Positions 1 through 8,740 of a stretch of 46,596 nucleotides of DNA are shown one piece after another (positions within the stretch are counted from its first letter, which is position 1; the number at the start of each line of letters is the position of its first letter). A program made the position numbers and the translations under genes. Source of the DNA: Pseudomonas floridensis (GTDB taxonomy: Bacteria; Pseudomonadota; Gammaproteobacteria; Pseudomonadales; Pseudomonadaceae). Location: contig NZ_MUIO01000089.1 in NCBI RefSeq assembly GCF_002087235.1, positions 1-46,596 on the forward strand. The letters run 5' to 3'. Below the pieces are notes generated by a model that had not been told where the DNA came from, did no database searches, and saw only the letters and a program-made list of their open reading frames with translations.

Positions 1-458
1 CCGGGCAGCGTCAGGAAGACCGCGGTGTACCAGAACAGGATCTGCAGCAAGGGCGGAATGTTGCGGAAGACTTCGACATACACCGTTGCCAGCTTGCTGA
101 TCATCCAGTTCGGAGACAGGCGGGCAACGCCGATGATGAAGCCCAGCAATGTCGCCAGGATGATACCGATGACCGAGACCAGCAATGTGTTCAGCAGGCC
201 GATGACAAACACGCGGGCATAGCTGTCCGCTTCGCTGTAGTCGATCAGATGCTGGGCAATGCCGAAACCGGCACTGCGCTCGAGAAAGCCAAAACCGGAG
301 GTGATACCCCGGTGCTGGAGGTTGGTCTGGGTGTTGTCGAACATGAACCAGCCCAACGAGACCACCGCAATGACAGTGATGATCTGAAATAACCACGCGC
401 GCACTTTCGGATCGCTCAGAGTGAGCTTTTGCTTGGGTGCGACGATTTGCTTTTCCAT
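1..458 (-). CDS. aapQ: Amino-acid ABC transporter permease (AapQ-like), 5' part
   Basis: This is the N-terminal part (about 152 residues) of an inner-membrane permease of the HisM family; the gene runs off the left window edge. The translated start MEKQIVAPKQ is followed by one membrane helix (about residues 20-42), a periplasmic stretch, and a second hydrophobic block beginning VFVIGLLNTLLVSV. The EVFRNIPPLLQILFWY segment is the conserved amphipathic region of polar amino-acid permeases. The long periplasmic insert between helix 1 and the core is typical of the AapQ/BztB subgroup rather than the shorter HisM/HisQ proteins. It lies downstream of the binding-protein gene on the same strand, so the two should form one transport operon for L-amino acids. 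The ATG at 458 follows a purine-rich stretch. The substrate range is inferred from the family. Confidence 0.88.
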   Translation of the reverse strand, partial: MEKQIVAPKQKLTLSDPKVRAWLFQIITVIAVVSLGWFMFDNTQTNLQHRGITSGFGFLERSAGFGIAQHLIDYSEADSYARVFVIGLLNTLLVSVIGIILATLLGFIIGVARLSPNWMISKLATVYVEVFRNIPPLLQILFWYTAVFLTLP

Positions 459-490
459 GAAATGCCCCAGGAAAAATCCAACAGAACAAC

Positions 491-518
491 GCCCGACAGG
501 CTCAAAAGCCTGCCGGGC
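491..518 (-). terminator. Attenuator-like hairpin between aapJ and aapQ
   Basis: A 12-bp GC-rich stem (491-502 pairing with 507-518, one mismatch) has a 4-nt loop and is followed on the minus strand by a T-rich stretch. It sits between the binding-protein stop and the permease start. Such a partial terminator or 3' stabiliser commonly gives excess binding protein over permease; that role is inference. Confidence 0.6.
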
Positions 519-528
519 GCCGGGTCAA

Positions 529-1557
529 TCAGCGAATAGGTGGTGCGTACTGGATGCCGCCAGCGTTCCAAAGAGCATTCTGGCCACGCTTGATTTTCAG
601 CGGGGTGGACTCGCCCAGGTTGCGTTCGAACATCTCGCCGTAGTTGCCGACCTGCTTGACGATCTGCACAACCCAGTCTTTAGGCAGCTTCAGGTCTGCA
701 CCGTAGGCACCGTCAGCGCCGAGCATACGGGCAACGTCAGGGTTCTTGGTCGACTTGGCTTCTGCTTCGACGTTCTTGGAGGTCACTTTGGCCTCTTCGG
801 CGTTCAGCATGGCGAACAGGGTCCACTTGACGATCGAGAACCACTCTTCGTCGCCTTTACGCACGACCGGGCCCAGCGGCTCCTTGGAGATCACTTCCGG
901 CAGAACGACGTAGTCATCCGGCTTGGCCAGCTTGCTGCGCTGTGCGTACAGCTGCGACTGGTCGGATGTCAGTACGTCGCAACGACCGCCTTCCAGCGAC
1001 TTGGCGCTTTCGTCGGAAGTGTCAAACGTGATCGGGGTGTATTTCAGGCCGTTGGAGCGGAAGTAGTCGGAGACGTTCAGCTCGGTGGTGGTCCCTGCCT
1101 GGATGCACACGGTCGCGCCGTCCAGTTCCTTGGCGCTCTTGACGCCAAGCTTGTTGTTTACCAGAAAGCCGATGCCGTCATAGTAAGTCACGCCAGCGAA
1201 GACCAGGCCCATGCCCGAGTCGCGGGAGCTGGTCCAGGTGGTGTTACGCGACAGGATGTCGATCTCGCCCGATTGCAGCGCGGTGAAGCGCTCTTTGGCG
1301 TTCAACTGGCTGAACTTGACCTTGGTCGCGTCGCCAAACACGGCTGCAGCTACGGCACGGCATACGTCGGCGTCGATACCGGTGATCTTGCCGGTCGCAT
1401 CAGGAACGGAAAAACCTGGCAGGCCATCGCTGACGCCGCACTGAACAAACCCTTTCTTCTGAATAGCATCGAGTGTGGCACCTGCGTTGGCAGCCCCGGC
1501 CACACCAAGTGCTGCTACTGCTGTTACGACCGCCAGGGTGGATTTCAACATCTTCAT
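529..1557 (-). CDS. aapJ: General L-amino-acid ABC transporter, periplasmic binding protein
   Basis: This 342-residue solute-binding protein of family 3 has a clear Sec signal peptide: MKMLKS, a hydrophobic core, then cleavage near GAANA-G at about residue 25. The mature protein opens with the typical LDAIQKKGFVQCGV strand, followed by the GKITGIDADVCRAVAAAVFGD motif that recognises the ligand alpha-amino group. Its length matches AapJ/BztA proteins (about 340 aa), which are longer than HisJ/ArgT (about 260). It should capture amino acids in the periplasm and deliver them to the AapQ permease encoded downstream. The ATG at 1557 has a TGGAG ribosome-binding site 7 nt upstream. The hairpin after its stop would favour higher expression of this gene than of the permease. 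Confidence 0.93.
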   Translation of the reverse strand: MKMLKSTLAVVTAVAALGVAGAANAGATLDAIQKKGFVQCGVSDGLPGFSVPDATGKITGIDADVCRAVAAAVFGDATKVKFSQLNAKERFTALQSGEIDILSRNTTWTSSRDSGMGLVFAGVTYYDGIGFLVNNKLGVKSAKELDGATVCIQAGTTTELNVSDYFRSNGLKYTPITFDTSDESAKSLEGGRCDVLTSDQSQLYAQRSKLAKPDDYVVLPEVISKEPLGPVVRKGDEEWFSIVKWTLFAMLNAEEAKVTSKNVEAEAKSTKNPDVARMLGADGAYGADLKLPKDWVVQIVKQVGNYGEMFERNLGESTPLKIKRGQNALWNAGGIQYAPPIR

Positions 1558-2039
1558 TCAAAATCTCCAGTTTGCTCTTTGTTGTGTGGGAGTTTCAGTG
1601 GCATCGCACCCTTGTGAGGCATAAATGACCCGTGCTGGCTTTTTTTTGGGTCATGCGCACCGGACCTGAATCATGCACCTCGGGGAAGATCGTTCTGCCC
1701 TTCGAGCTGCATCATTCGAAACGGTCCCTAAGACTGTAGCCCCGTGTTTTCCCGAACCCTAACGGTGCAGGTGGAATCGTGCCGCGAATCCTGACGCTTG
1801 GACTCTCGTGCTGCTTTTCGACCGTTACAAGTAATAGCTTTATAGTGTTACCGAACGATGAGAGCAGTCAGCCTCCAGTCGTGCTGTAGCAAAGCCCGTA
1901 CCAGCATGCTGGCTAAGTCGAATTAGAGACAGGTCAAGACAAAAACTTGTACCCTTGCGACATCTTCTTTCATATTTAAACAAGTCGCGCACTTTATTAA
2001 TGCGCCCAAAAAGCGCCCGCGCACAAAAATGGAGCAGTC
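1558..2039. promoter_or_regulatory. Divergent intergenic region, aapJ / carboxylesterase
   Basis: This 482-bp region separates two divergent genes and must hold both promoters. An inverted repeat ATGACCC (1625-1631) / GGGTCAT (1648-1654) lies about 70 bp upstream of aapJ and flanks a T-run; it could be an operator or a leader hairpin. The 150 bp before the esterase become AT-rich around 1970-2000. I found no convincing sigma-54 -24/-12 element and no coding sequence. Confidence 0.4.
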
Positions 2040-2699
2040 ATGAGCGACCCTTTGATCCTCGAACCTTCCGGCACCGTCGATGCGTGCGTCATCTGGCTGC
2101 ACGGCCTGGGTGCCGACCGCTACGATTTTCTGCCGGTGGCCGAAGCCTTGCAGGAGTCGTTGTTGACCACACGCTTCGTTCTGCCGCAGGCGCCAATGCG
2201 CGCAGTGACAGTCAATGGCGGCTACCAAATGCCGAGCTGGTATGACATCAAAGCCATGAGCAGCGAGGCCCGCGCCATCGATCACGATGAGATGGAAGCC
2301 TCGGCGCAACAGGTGTTGAACCTGATCAAGCAACAGCGCGACAGTGGCATCAATCCGGCGCGGATCTTTCTGGCAGGCTTTTCCCAGGGCGGCGCGGTGG
2401 TATTGCACGCCGGTTATCTGCGCTGGCAGGGTCCGCTCGGTGGGGTGCTGGCGCTGTCGACTTATGCGCCGACCTTCAATAATCAGATGACGCTTTCTGC
2501 CAGCCAGCAGCGCATCCCCGCCCTCTGCCTGCACGGTCAACACGACGAAGTGGTGCACAACGTGATGGGCCGGACCGCCTACGAACATCTAAAGGCGCAA
2601 GGTGTCACCGCACACTGGCAGGAGTACCCAATGGGGCACCAAGTGTTACCGCAGGAAATTCACGACATCGGCGTCTGGCTGGCTGAAAGGCTTCGCTGA
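2040..2699 (+). CDS. Carboxylesterase/acyl-protein thioesterase-like alpha/beta hydrolase
   Basis: This 219-residue cytosolic serine hydrolase belongs to the phospholipase/carboxylesterase family (Abhydrolase_2), which includes Pseudomonas esterase II and eukaryotic acyl-protein thioesterases. It has no signal peptide. The oxyanion loop WLHGLGAD is at about 19-26, and the nucleophile elbow GFSQGG places Ser115. The acid is likely Asp169 in CLHGQHDEVV, and the base His200 in YPMGHQV, giving a complete Ser-Asp-His triad. Length is standard for the family. The ATG at 2040 follows an ATGGAG sequence. It is co-directional with rhlB 117 bp downstream, but the hairpin and promoter-like sequence between them suggest separate transcription. 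The physiological substrate is unknown; short-chain esters are typical in vitro substrates for the family. Confidence 0.9.
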   Translation: MSDPLILEPSGTVDACVIWLHGLGADRYDFLPVAEALQESLLTTRFVLPQAPMRAVTVNGGYQMPSWYDIKAMSSEARAIDHDEMEASAQQVLNLIKQQRDSGINPARIFLAGFSQGGAVVLHAGYLRWQGPLGGVLALSTYAPTFNNQMTLSASQQRIPALCLHGQHDEVVHNVMGRTAYEHLKAQGVTAHWQEYPMGHQVLPQEIHDIGVWLAERLR

Positions 2700-2755
2700 C
2701 AGTCGCTTCGCAGCGCTCTGGCCCGCAGCCTTTTGTAGCGCATCGTGCATGACAC

Positions 2756-2794
2756 TACGCCGAGCACGGTTCTTGCTTTACACTGCTCGGCGTA
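2756..2794 (+). promoter_or_regulatory. Perfect 11-bp stem-loop just upstream of rhlB
   Basis: The arms TACGCCGAGCA (2756-2766) and TGCTCGGCGTA (2784-2794) are exactly complementary and separated by 17 nt. The structure ends 22 bp before the rhlB start and overlaps a TACACT -10-like hexamer (2779-2784). It could be an operator, a terminator for the upstream gene without a U-tract, or an mRNA leader structure. Confidence 0.55.
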
Positions 2795-2816
2795 CATTCC
2801 TTAACCAATTGACGAG

Positions 2817-4289
<1,473 letters not shown>

Positions 4290-4298
4290 CAGGCCGAC

Positions 4299-4748
4299 CT
4301 ATTTCCAGCGATCAGCCGCCGCGTGATCGCTGGCTCGCCCCTCTACCCAACGCGGGCCTTCCGAGGTGTTTTCACGCTTCCAGAACGGGGCGCGGGTTTT
4401 CAGGTAATCCATGACGAAGTCACAGGCCTCGAACGCGGCCTGGCGATGTGCGCTGGCAACGCCAACAAATACGATCGGCTCGCCCGGCTCCAGCGCACCG
4501 ACCCGATGCAACACTTCGAGCCTGAGCAGCGGCCAGCGCTGCCCGGCTTCGGTGACGATCTTCTCCAAAGCCTTTTCAGTCATTCCCGGATAATGCTCCA
4601 GAAACATCCCTGACACGTCACGACCGTCATTGAAGTCGCGCACGTAGCCGACAAAACTCACCACCGCGCCGATGCCGACATGGGCTGCGTGCAGCGCATT
4701 GACTTCATTGCCGGGGTCGAACGCTGTCGATTGGACGCGAACCGTCAT
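4299..4748 (-). CDS. moaE: Molybdopterin synthase catalytic subunit
   Basis: This 149-residue cytosolic protein is the large subunit of molybdopterin synthase. With thiocarboxylated MoaD it converts cyclic pyranopterin monophosphate to molybdopterin. Recognisable family segments include VGAVVSFVGYVRDFNDG near the N-terminus, LEHYPGMTEKALEKI, VLHRVGALEPGEPIVFVGVASAHRQAAFEACDFVMD, and the catalytic lysine region YLKTRAPFWKRE. Its length is normal (about 150 aa). The ATG at 4748 is 2 bp after the moaD stop codon (4751), so the genes are almost certainly translationally coupled. It is the last gene of moaC-moaD-moaE and converges with rhlB. Confidence 0.95.
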   Translation of the reverse strand: MTVRVQSTAFDPGNEVNALHAAHVGIGAVVSFVGYVRDFNDGRDVSGMFLEHYPGMTEKALEKIVTEAGQRWPLLRLEVLHRVGALEPGEPIVFVGVASAHRQAAFEACDFVMDYLKTRAPFWKRENTSEGPRWVEGRASDHAAADRWK

Positions 4749-4750
4749 GA

Positions 4751-4996
4751 TCAGCCTCCGGTCACGGTAGGAAAGAACGCAACCTCATCGCCGTCCTGCA
4801 GAGGCTCGTCCAGCGGGCACAACTCCTGATTGCGAGCGCACATCAGGTTCTGCTCGCCGAGCACTTGCCAGGCGTCGCCACGCAGCAAAAGATGCTGGCG
4901 CAGGGCGTCCAGCGTCGCGAAATCCCCCTCGACCCGCTCGCTGTCCAGCCCCAGCGCTTCGCGATAGCGGGCAAAATATTGAACCTGCAACTTCAT
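4751..4996 (-). CDS. moaD: Molybdopterin synthase sulfur carrier subunit
   Basis: An 81-residue ubiquitin-fold sulfur carrier. It opens MKLQVQYFARYREALG and ends FFPTVTGG; the terminal Gly-Gly is adenylated and thiocarboxylated before sulfur transfer in the MoaE complex. The size is exactly that of the family. The start ATG (4996) overlaps the moaC stop in an ATGA arrangement, and the stop is 2 bp from the moaE start, so the three genes form a tightly coupled operon. The MoeB-type activating enzyme is not in the window. Confidence 0.94.
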   Translation of the reverse strand: MKLQVQYFARYREALGLDSERVEGDFATLDALRQHLLLRGDAWQVLGEQNLMCARNQELCPLDEPLQDGDEVAFFPTVTGG

Positions 4997-5478
4997 TGAG
5001 ACGCCTCCACGTCACCGGCGATGAAGTGACCGCTCTTGCCACCGAGCTTCTCCAGCAGGCGGACCGACTCAATGACCATGCCGCGGTCCACCGCCTTGCA
5101 CATGTCATAAATGGTCAGCGCCGCAACGCTGGCAGCTGTCAACGCTTCCATTTCCACACCGGTCTGCCCGGCCAGCTTGCAGCGCGCCGTGATGCGCACC
5201 GCGTCGTTGCCTTCGGCCGCGAGTTCGACCTTGACGCTGGTCAGCATCAGCGGATGGCAGAGCGGGATCAGGTCACTGGTCTTTTTCGCCGCCTGAATGC
5301 CTGCGATACGGGCCACGGCGAACACATCGCCTTTGGGGTGACCACCGCTGACGATCATTTGCAGCGTAGCAGGCAGCATACGCACAAGGGCGCAGGCCAC
5401 GGCTTCACGGGACGTCACCGCTTTATCGGTGACATCGACCATGTTGGCGCGACCTTGAGAATCGAGATGAGTGAGCAC
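4993..5478 (-). CDS. moaC: Cyclic pyranopterin monophosphate synthase
   Basis: A 161-residue MoaC that acts with MoaA on GTP to form cyclic pyranopterin monophosphate, the first committed step of molybdenum cofactor synthesis. Family signatures are LTHLDSQGRANMVDVTDKAVTSREA at the N-terminus, KTSDLIPLCHPL (active-site histidine region), TGVEMEALTAASVAALTIYDMCKA, and GGKSGHF near the C-terminus. I place the start at a GTG (5476-5478): it has an AGGAG ribosome-binding site 7 nt upstream and matches the usual N-terminus. The longer frame from 5523 adds 15 residues without family support. The stop overlaps the moaD start by 4 bp. moaA is absent from the window. Confidence 0.94.
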   Translation of the reverse strand: MLTHLDSQGRANMVDVTDKAVTSREAVACALVRMLPATLQMIVSGGHPKGDVFAVARIAGIQAAKKTSDLIPLCHPLMLTSVKVELAAEGNDAVRITARCKLAGQTGVEMEALTAASVAALTIYDMCKAVDRGMVIESVRLLEKLGGKSGHFIAGDVEASQ

Positions 5479-5541
5479 AGTTCTACTCCTGAACAGGAGC
5501 GGCGATTGTAAACCTAAACGCAAAGGATAGGGCCGACGCTA

Positions 5542-5609
5542 TCGCGGACAAGTCCGCTCCCACAAGAGCGGTCCGCATGCTCACCACCGACCGTGGGACT
5601 TGTCCGCGA
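5542..5609. repeat. REP doublet (REPIN-like) in inverted orientation
   Basis: The sequence TCGCGGACAAGTCC followed by GCTCCCAC (from 5542) recurs inverted as GTGGGACTTGTCCGCGA (5593-5609), separated by about 30 bp. This is the typical Pseudomonas extragenic palindromic pair arranged as an inverted doublet. It lies in the gap between phoH and moaC, where such elements are usual. Confidence 0.75.
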
Positions 5610-5631
5610 AGGAACCTGAATCAGGAACCGC

Positions 5632-5664
5632 CCCACTCCCGCAGCCAGAGGCTGCAGGAGTGGG
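5632..5664 (-). terminator. Stem-loop downstream of the phoH-like gene
   Basis: A 15-bp GC-rich stem (5632-5646 with 5650-5664, one mismatch, 3-nt loop) lies just beyond the phoH-like stop (5673). There is no U-tract on the minus strand, so it may act as an mRNA 3' stabiliser or be another repeat copy rather than an intrinsic terminator. Confidence 0.5.
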
Positions 5665-5672
5665 AGACGGCA

Positions 5673-7067
5673 TTACAGATGGCTTTCTGCGTATTCGGCC
5701 AGGATGGAGCGTGGCACGCCCTGAAGGGTGATGTGCACGCCGTTGGGGAAATCCTTGAAACGCTCCGTCAGGTAGGTCAGCCCGGAACTGGTGGCCGACA
5801 GGTAAGGGGTATCGATCTGCGCCAGGTTGCCCAGGCAGACCACTTTGGAACCGGCGCCGGCACGGGTGATGATGGTTTTCATCTGGTGCGGTGTCAGGTT
5901 CTGGCATTCATCGATCAGAATCAGACTCTGTTGAAAGCTGCGACCCCGGATGTAGTTGAGTGATTTAAACTGCAGCGGCACTTTACTGAGGATGTAGTCG
6001 ACGCTGCCGTGGGTGCTCTCGTCATCCATATGCAGGGCTTCGAGGTTGTCGGTGATCGCACCAAGCCATGGCTCCATCTTTTCCGCTTCAGTCCCCGGCA
6101 GAAAGCCGATTTCCTGATCCAGCCCTTGAACGCTGCGGGTCGCGATGATGCGGCGATAGCGTTTGGTGACCATGGTCTGCTCGATGGCAGCTGCCAAGGC
6201 CAGAATGGTCTTGCCGGAACCGGCGGCACCGGACAGGTTGACCAGATGAATATCCGGATCGAGCAGCGCGAACAGCGCCAGCCCCTGATAGATGTCTCGC
6301 GGCTTCAGACCCCAGGCCTCCTGATGCAGCAGCGGCTCCTGGTGCATGTCCAGAATCAGCAGTTCGTCATTTCTGACGCCCTTGATCCAGCCGACGAAAC
6401 CCTGTTCATCCACGATGAACTCGTTGATGTGAACCGCTGGCAGGCTTTCGTTCAACTGTACGCGGTGCCAGGTACGCCCACGCTCCTGACGGGTATCGAC
6501 TTTGTTGACGCGGTCCCAGAACGAGCCTGTCATGTCGTGGTAGCCACGGGACAACAGCGAAACGTCGTCCACCAGTTGGTCGGTGCTGTAATCCTCCGCC
6601 GCGATGCCACATGCACGGGCCTTGAGGCGCATGTTGATGTCTTTGGTCACCAGCACCACGCTCAAGTCCTTGTTGCGCGCGTGCAGGTCGATCAATTGGT
6701 TGATGATGATGTTGTCGTTCAGGTGCTCAGGCAGCAGGCTGTTGGGTTCCTCGCGCTTGCTCATCAGAATCGACAGAAAGCCCTTGAAGACACCGGTGCC
6801 ACGGTCGATCGGTACGCCTTTTTCAACTTCTTCGGGAGACGCTTCACCCAGTGTCTTGTCGATCAGGCGAATGGCCTGCCGACATTCGGCGGCCACTGAA
6901 TGTTTACCTGCCTTGAGCTTGTCCAGTTCCTCCAGAACGGTCATGGGGATGGCGACGTGGTGTTCTTCGAAATTCAGCAGTGCGTTGGGGTCATGGATCA
7001 ATACATTGGTATCGAGCACGTAAAGGATTGGCTGGTTAGTGGAAGGGGTGCGTCCGTGATCATCCAT
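5673..7067 (-). CDS. PIN domain-PhoH ATPase fusion (PhoH2/YlaK-type)
   Basis: A 464-residue two-domain protein. Residues about 12-160 form a PIN RNase-like domain with acidic residues in YVLDTNVLIHDP (D19 and N21 region), TVLEELDKLK, and VVLVTKDINMRLKA. Residues about 250-460 form a PhoH-type P-loop ATPase with Walker A GAAGSGKT (280-287) and Walker B LILIDECQN (382-390). Proteins with this order are described as RNA helicase/RNases (PhoH2). Here the gene has no upstream antitoxin-like PhoAT partner; the next minus-strand gene upstream is an exported deacetylase-fold protein 294 bp away. The ATG at 7067 has an AAGGTGAG ribosome-binding site. A 17-bp palindrome at 7218-7234 sits about 150 bp upstream and may be regulatory. 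Cytosolic; targets unknown. Confidence 0.92.
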   Translation of the reverse strand: MDDHGRTPSTNQPILYVLDTNVLIHDPNALLNFEEHHVAIPMTVLEELDKLKAGKHSVAAECRQAIRLIDKTLGEASPEEVEKGVPIDRGTGVFKGFLSILMSKREEPNSLLPEHLNDNIIINQLIDLHARNKDLSVVLVTKDINMRLKARACGIAAEDYSTDQLVDDVSLLSRGYHDMTGSFWDRVNKVDTRQERGRTWHRVQLNESLPAVHINEFIVDEQGFVGWIKGVRNDELLILDMHQEPLLHQEAWGLKPRDIYQGLALFALLDPDIHLVNLSGAAGSGKTILALAAAIEQTMVTKRYRRIIATRSVQGLDQEIGFLPGTEAEKMEPWLGAITDNLEALHMDDESTHGSVDYILSKVPLQFKSLNYIRGRSFQQSLILIDECQNLTPHQMKTIITRAGAGSKVVCLGNLAQIDTPYLSATSSGLTYLTERFKDFPNGVHITLQGVPRSILAEYAESHL

Positions 7068-7217
7068 ACTCGCTCACCTTTGTAGAAGCCAGGCGACGCA
7101 GAACCACGACAGTACTGCGCCACGAAAAGGCCGCCGGTTTCTTCCCTTCAGGCAGGGGAGAAGTGTCGCTCAAGGTGGGTCTTGGGAGACGCCACCTGTG
7201 TTGCAGGTTTCGGCGGT

Positions 7218-7234
7218 CTGTATTCGTAATACAG
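7218..7234. promoter_or_regulatory. Perfect palindrome CTGTATT-cgt-AATACAG
   Basis: Seven-base perfect arms around a 3-nt centre lie 151 bp upstream of the phoH-like start, in an AT-rich gap of 294 bp (7068-7361). It resembles a LexA-type CTGT...ACAG box, but the spacing is 9 bp instead of 8, so the identity of a binding protein is open. Confidence 0.45.
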
Positions 7235-7361
7235 CAAAAGGGATGACAGAAAAAAGCTCTTTGACAGTTTTTTGAAGTTTATTTCACAGGATGACGAATA
7301 GCGCTTGGCGGACGTTCTCAGCGCGTTTACAGTCGGAAGTCAGCTACAGACGATTTAGCGT

Positions 7362-8573
7362 TTATTCCCCCTCGGGTGCCTCATCCTCACTGCCCTCAAG
7401 CCCCTGTTCTTCGGGCGTTTCATACAGATTTCGACAGTCATCCCAGATCAGTTCGCTCTGCGCGGTATTGGCCAGCAATAACGGCAGTGCCGACTGCGCC
7501 CTGTTGGCCGAGTCATGGAACACCACGGTACCCCGCCGCCAGAGCAGCATCAGCGTCAGCACCCGATCCCCGACCTGATCGGCCGTCAGTCGGCCGGTGG
7601 CATCCTGCGCATCGATATTCCACAGCGACACGCGCAGGTGCTGAGCACGGAAATAATCGCCGCTGTCGGCACGCCGATGCCCGTAAGGCGGGCGGAACAG
7701 CGGCACGAAGTTATCCGGGAGAATCTGCTGGACCAGCGCTGAACTGCGTTGAATCGAATCCTGCCAGTCAACCCACTGGCTGTGTGAACGGTATTCCCAA
7801 CCCTGAATACCTACACACTGCTGACGATAGAGTCCTTGCAGGCTAGCCGCCGAGGTGCTGTCCAGGCGAGCCTGAAGACTTTTTCCCAACACATAGAAAG
7901 TGGCTGTCATTTTCTGTTGGCGCATGAAGTCGGCGAGCCAGTCGGTCGCGCCATCGGCAACACTCGGCCCACTGTCGAAATTGAGCTTGAAGGTGCGGTC
8001 GGGCATCTCGTCGCCGCTCATTTCATCGGAGTTGTAACGCTCGATCTCGCTGCTGGTCTGCGGAAACAACGCAGCCATGAACAGCAGCTCGTTGAGGTAA
8101 CGCTGATGAAAGATCGCACTGGGTTTTGCCCATGCCGCGTAGAACGAATCATCGGCGACCTGATATTCCTCGGCCCGCTGACGCAACTGATCCATGTCTT
8201 CGACCAGCACGCAGAAGTTGGCGTCCTGCTCGCAGCTTTTCTGGGCGCTTTGATAGTTTTCCAGCAGCCGCGACCACAGCCGGTGACGCACCACATTCAG
8301 CGACGACACGTTCACATAGCGCAGACCAAGACGCTGTTTGAGTCCCTCCTCATCAAGCGTTTCACTCAAATACAGCTGATGGGCGAAGGCAAGGATCTCC
8401 GCACGGGACGCGACATCGAACAGGGCCGGCGTCTCGAGGCGCTCGGGCCAGACGCTGCGGTCCAGGGTGGCAATTACCGGCGCGGCCGCCTGGGCCTGGC
8501 CCCATAACAGACACGCGCACACTGCTAAAACGATACGCAAAACCAAAACCCTCTTTGTCGACTGTCGCGCCAT
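7362..8573 (-). CDS. Exported polysaccharide-deacetylase-fold protein with degenerate metal site
   Basis: A 403-residue protein with a signal peptide (MARQSTKRVL, hydrophobic core, AQAAA near residue 30) and an alpha-helical N-terminal region (40-190), then a NodB-type carbohydrate esterase 4 domain (about 193-385). CE4 motif 1, normally TFDDGP, reads NFDSGP (199-203): the base Asp200 is kept but the metal-ligand Asp is Ser201. Motif 2, normally H-S/T-x-x-H, reads HSQWV (264-268), so the second His is lost. Motif 3 RPPYG (294-298) and motif 5 FHDS (352-355) remain. It may be inactive, use another chemistry, or bind glycan. Start chosen at ATG 8573, the only one giving a proper signal peptide; a longer frame runs to 8681. 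Its closeness to the alginate locus is suggestive but unproven. Confidence 0.85.
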   Translation of the reverse strand: MARQSTKRVLVLRIVLAVCACLLWGQAQAAAPVIATLDRSVWPERLETPALFDVASRAEILAFAHQLYLSETLDEEGLKQRLGLRYVNVSSLNVVRHRLWSRLLENYQSAQKSCEQDANFCVLVEDMDQLRQRAEEYQVADDSFYAAWAKPSAIFHQRYLNELLFMAALFPQTSSEIERYNSDEMSGDEMPDRTFKLNFDSGPSVADGATDWLADFMRQQKMTATFYVLGKSLQARLDSTSAASLQGLYRQQCVGIQGWEYRSHSQWVDWQDSIQRSSALVQQILPDNFVPLFRPPYGHRRADSGDYFRAQHLRVSLWNIDAQDATGRLTADQVGDRVLTLMLLWRRGTVVFHDSANRAQSALPLLLANTAQSELIWDDCRNLYETPEEQGLEGSEDEAPEGE

Positions 8574-8740
8574 GTCCAGCGCGCCACTATAGCTGATATG
8601 GGTCACGCTTCTTATGTCGGCATGCATACAAATCCCGGCACAGGCCGCCACCCAGACCAAACCTGTCTCTATCGCCACCATAGCTGGAGTCGCGCGCCGT
8701 CAGCCCCTAGAATCCCCGGACGATAAAAGGAGACGACTTC

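Noticed and set aside
421..1617. 398-aa plus-strand open frame
   Set aside because: It is the antisense shadow of aapJ, which has a signal peptide, family motifs and a ribosome-binding site.
7218..7234. Palindrome considered as a LexA (SOS) box
   Set aside because: CTGT and ACAG are separated by 9 bases instead of 8, so it is kept only as an unassigned palindrome.
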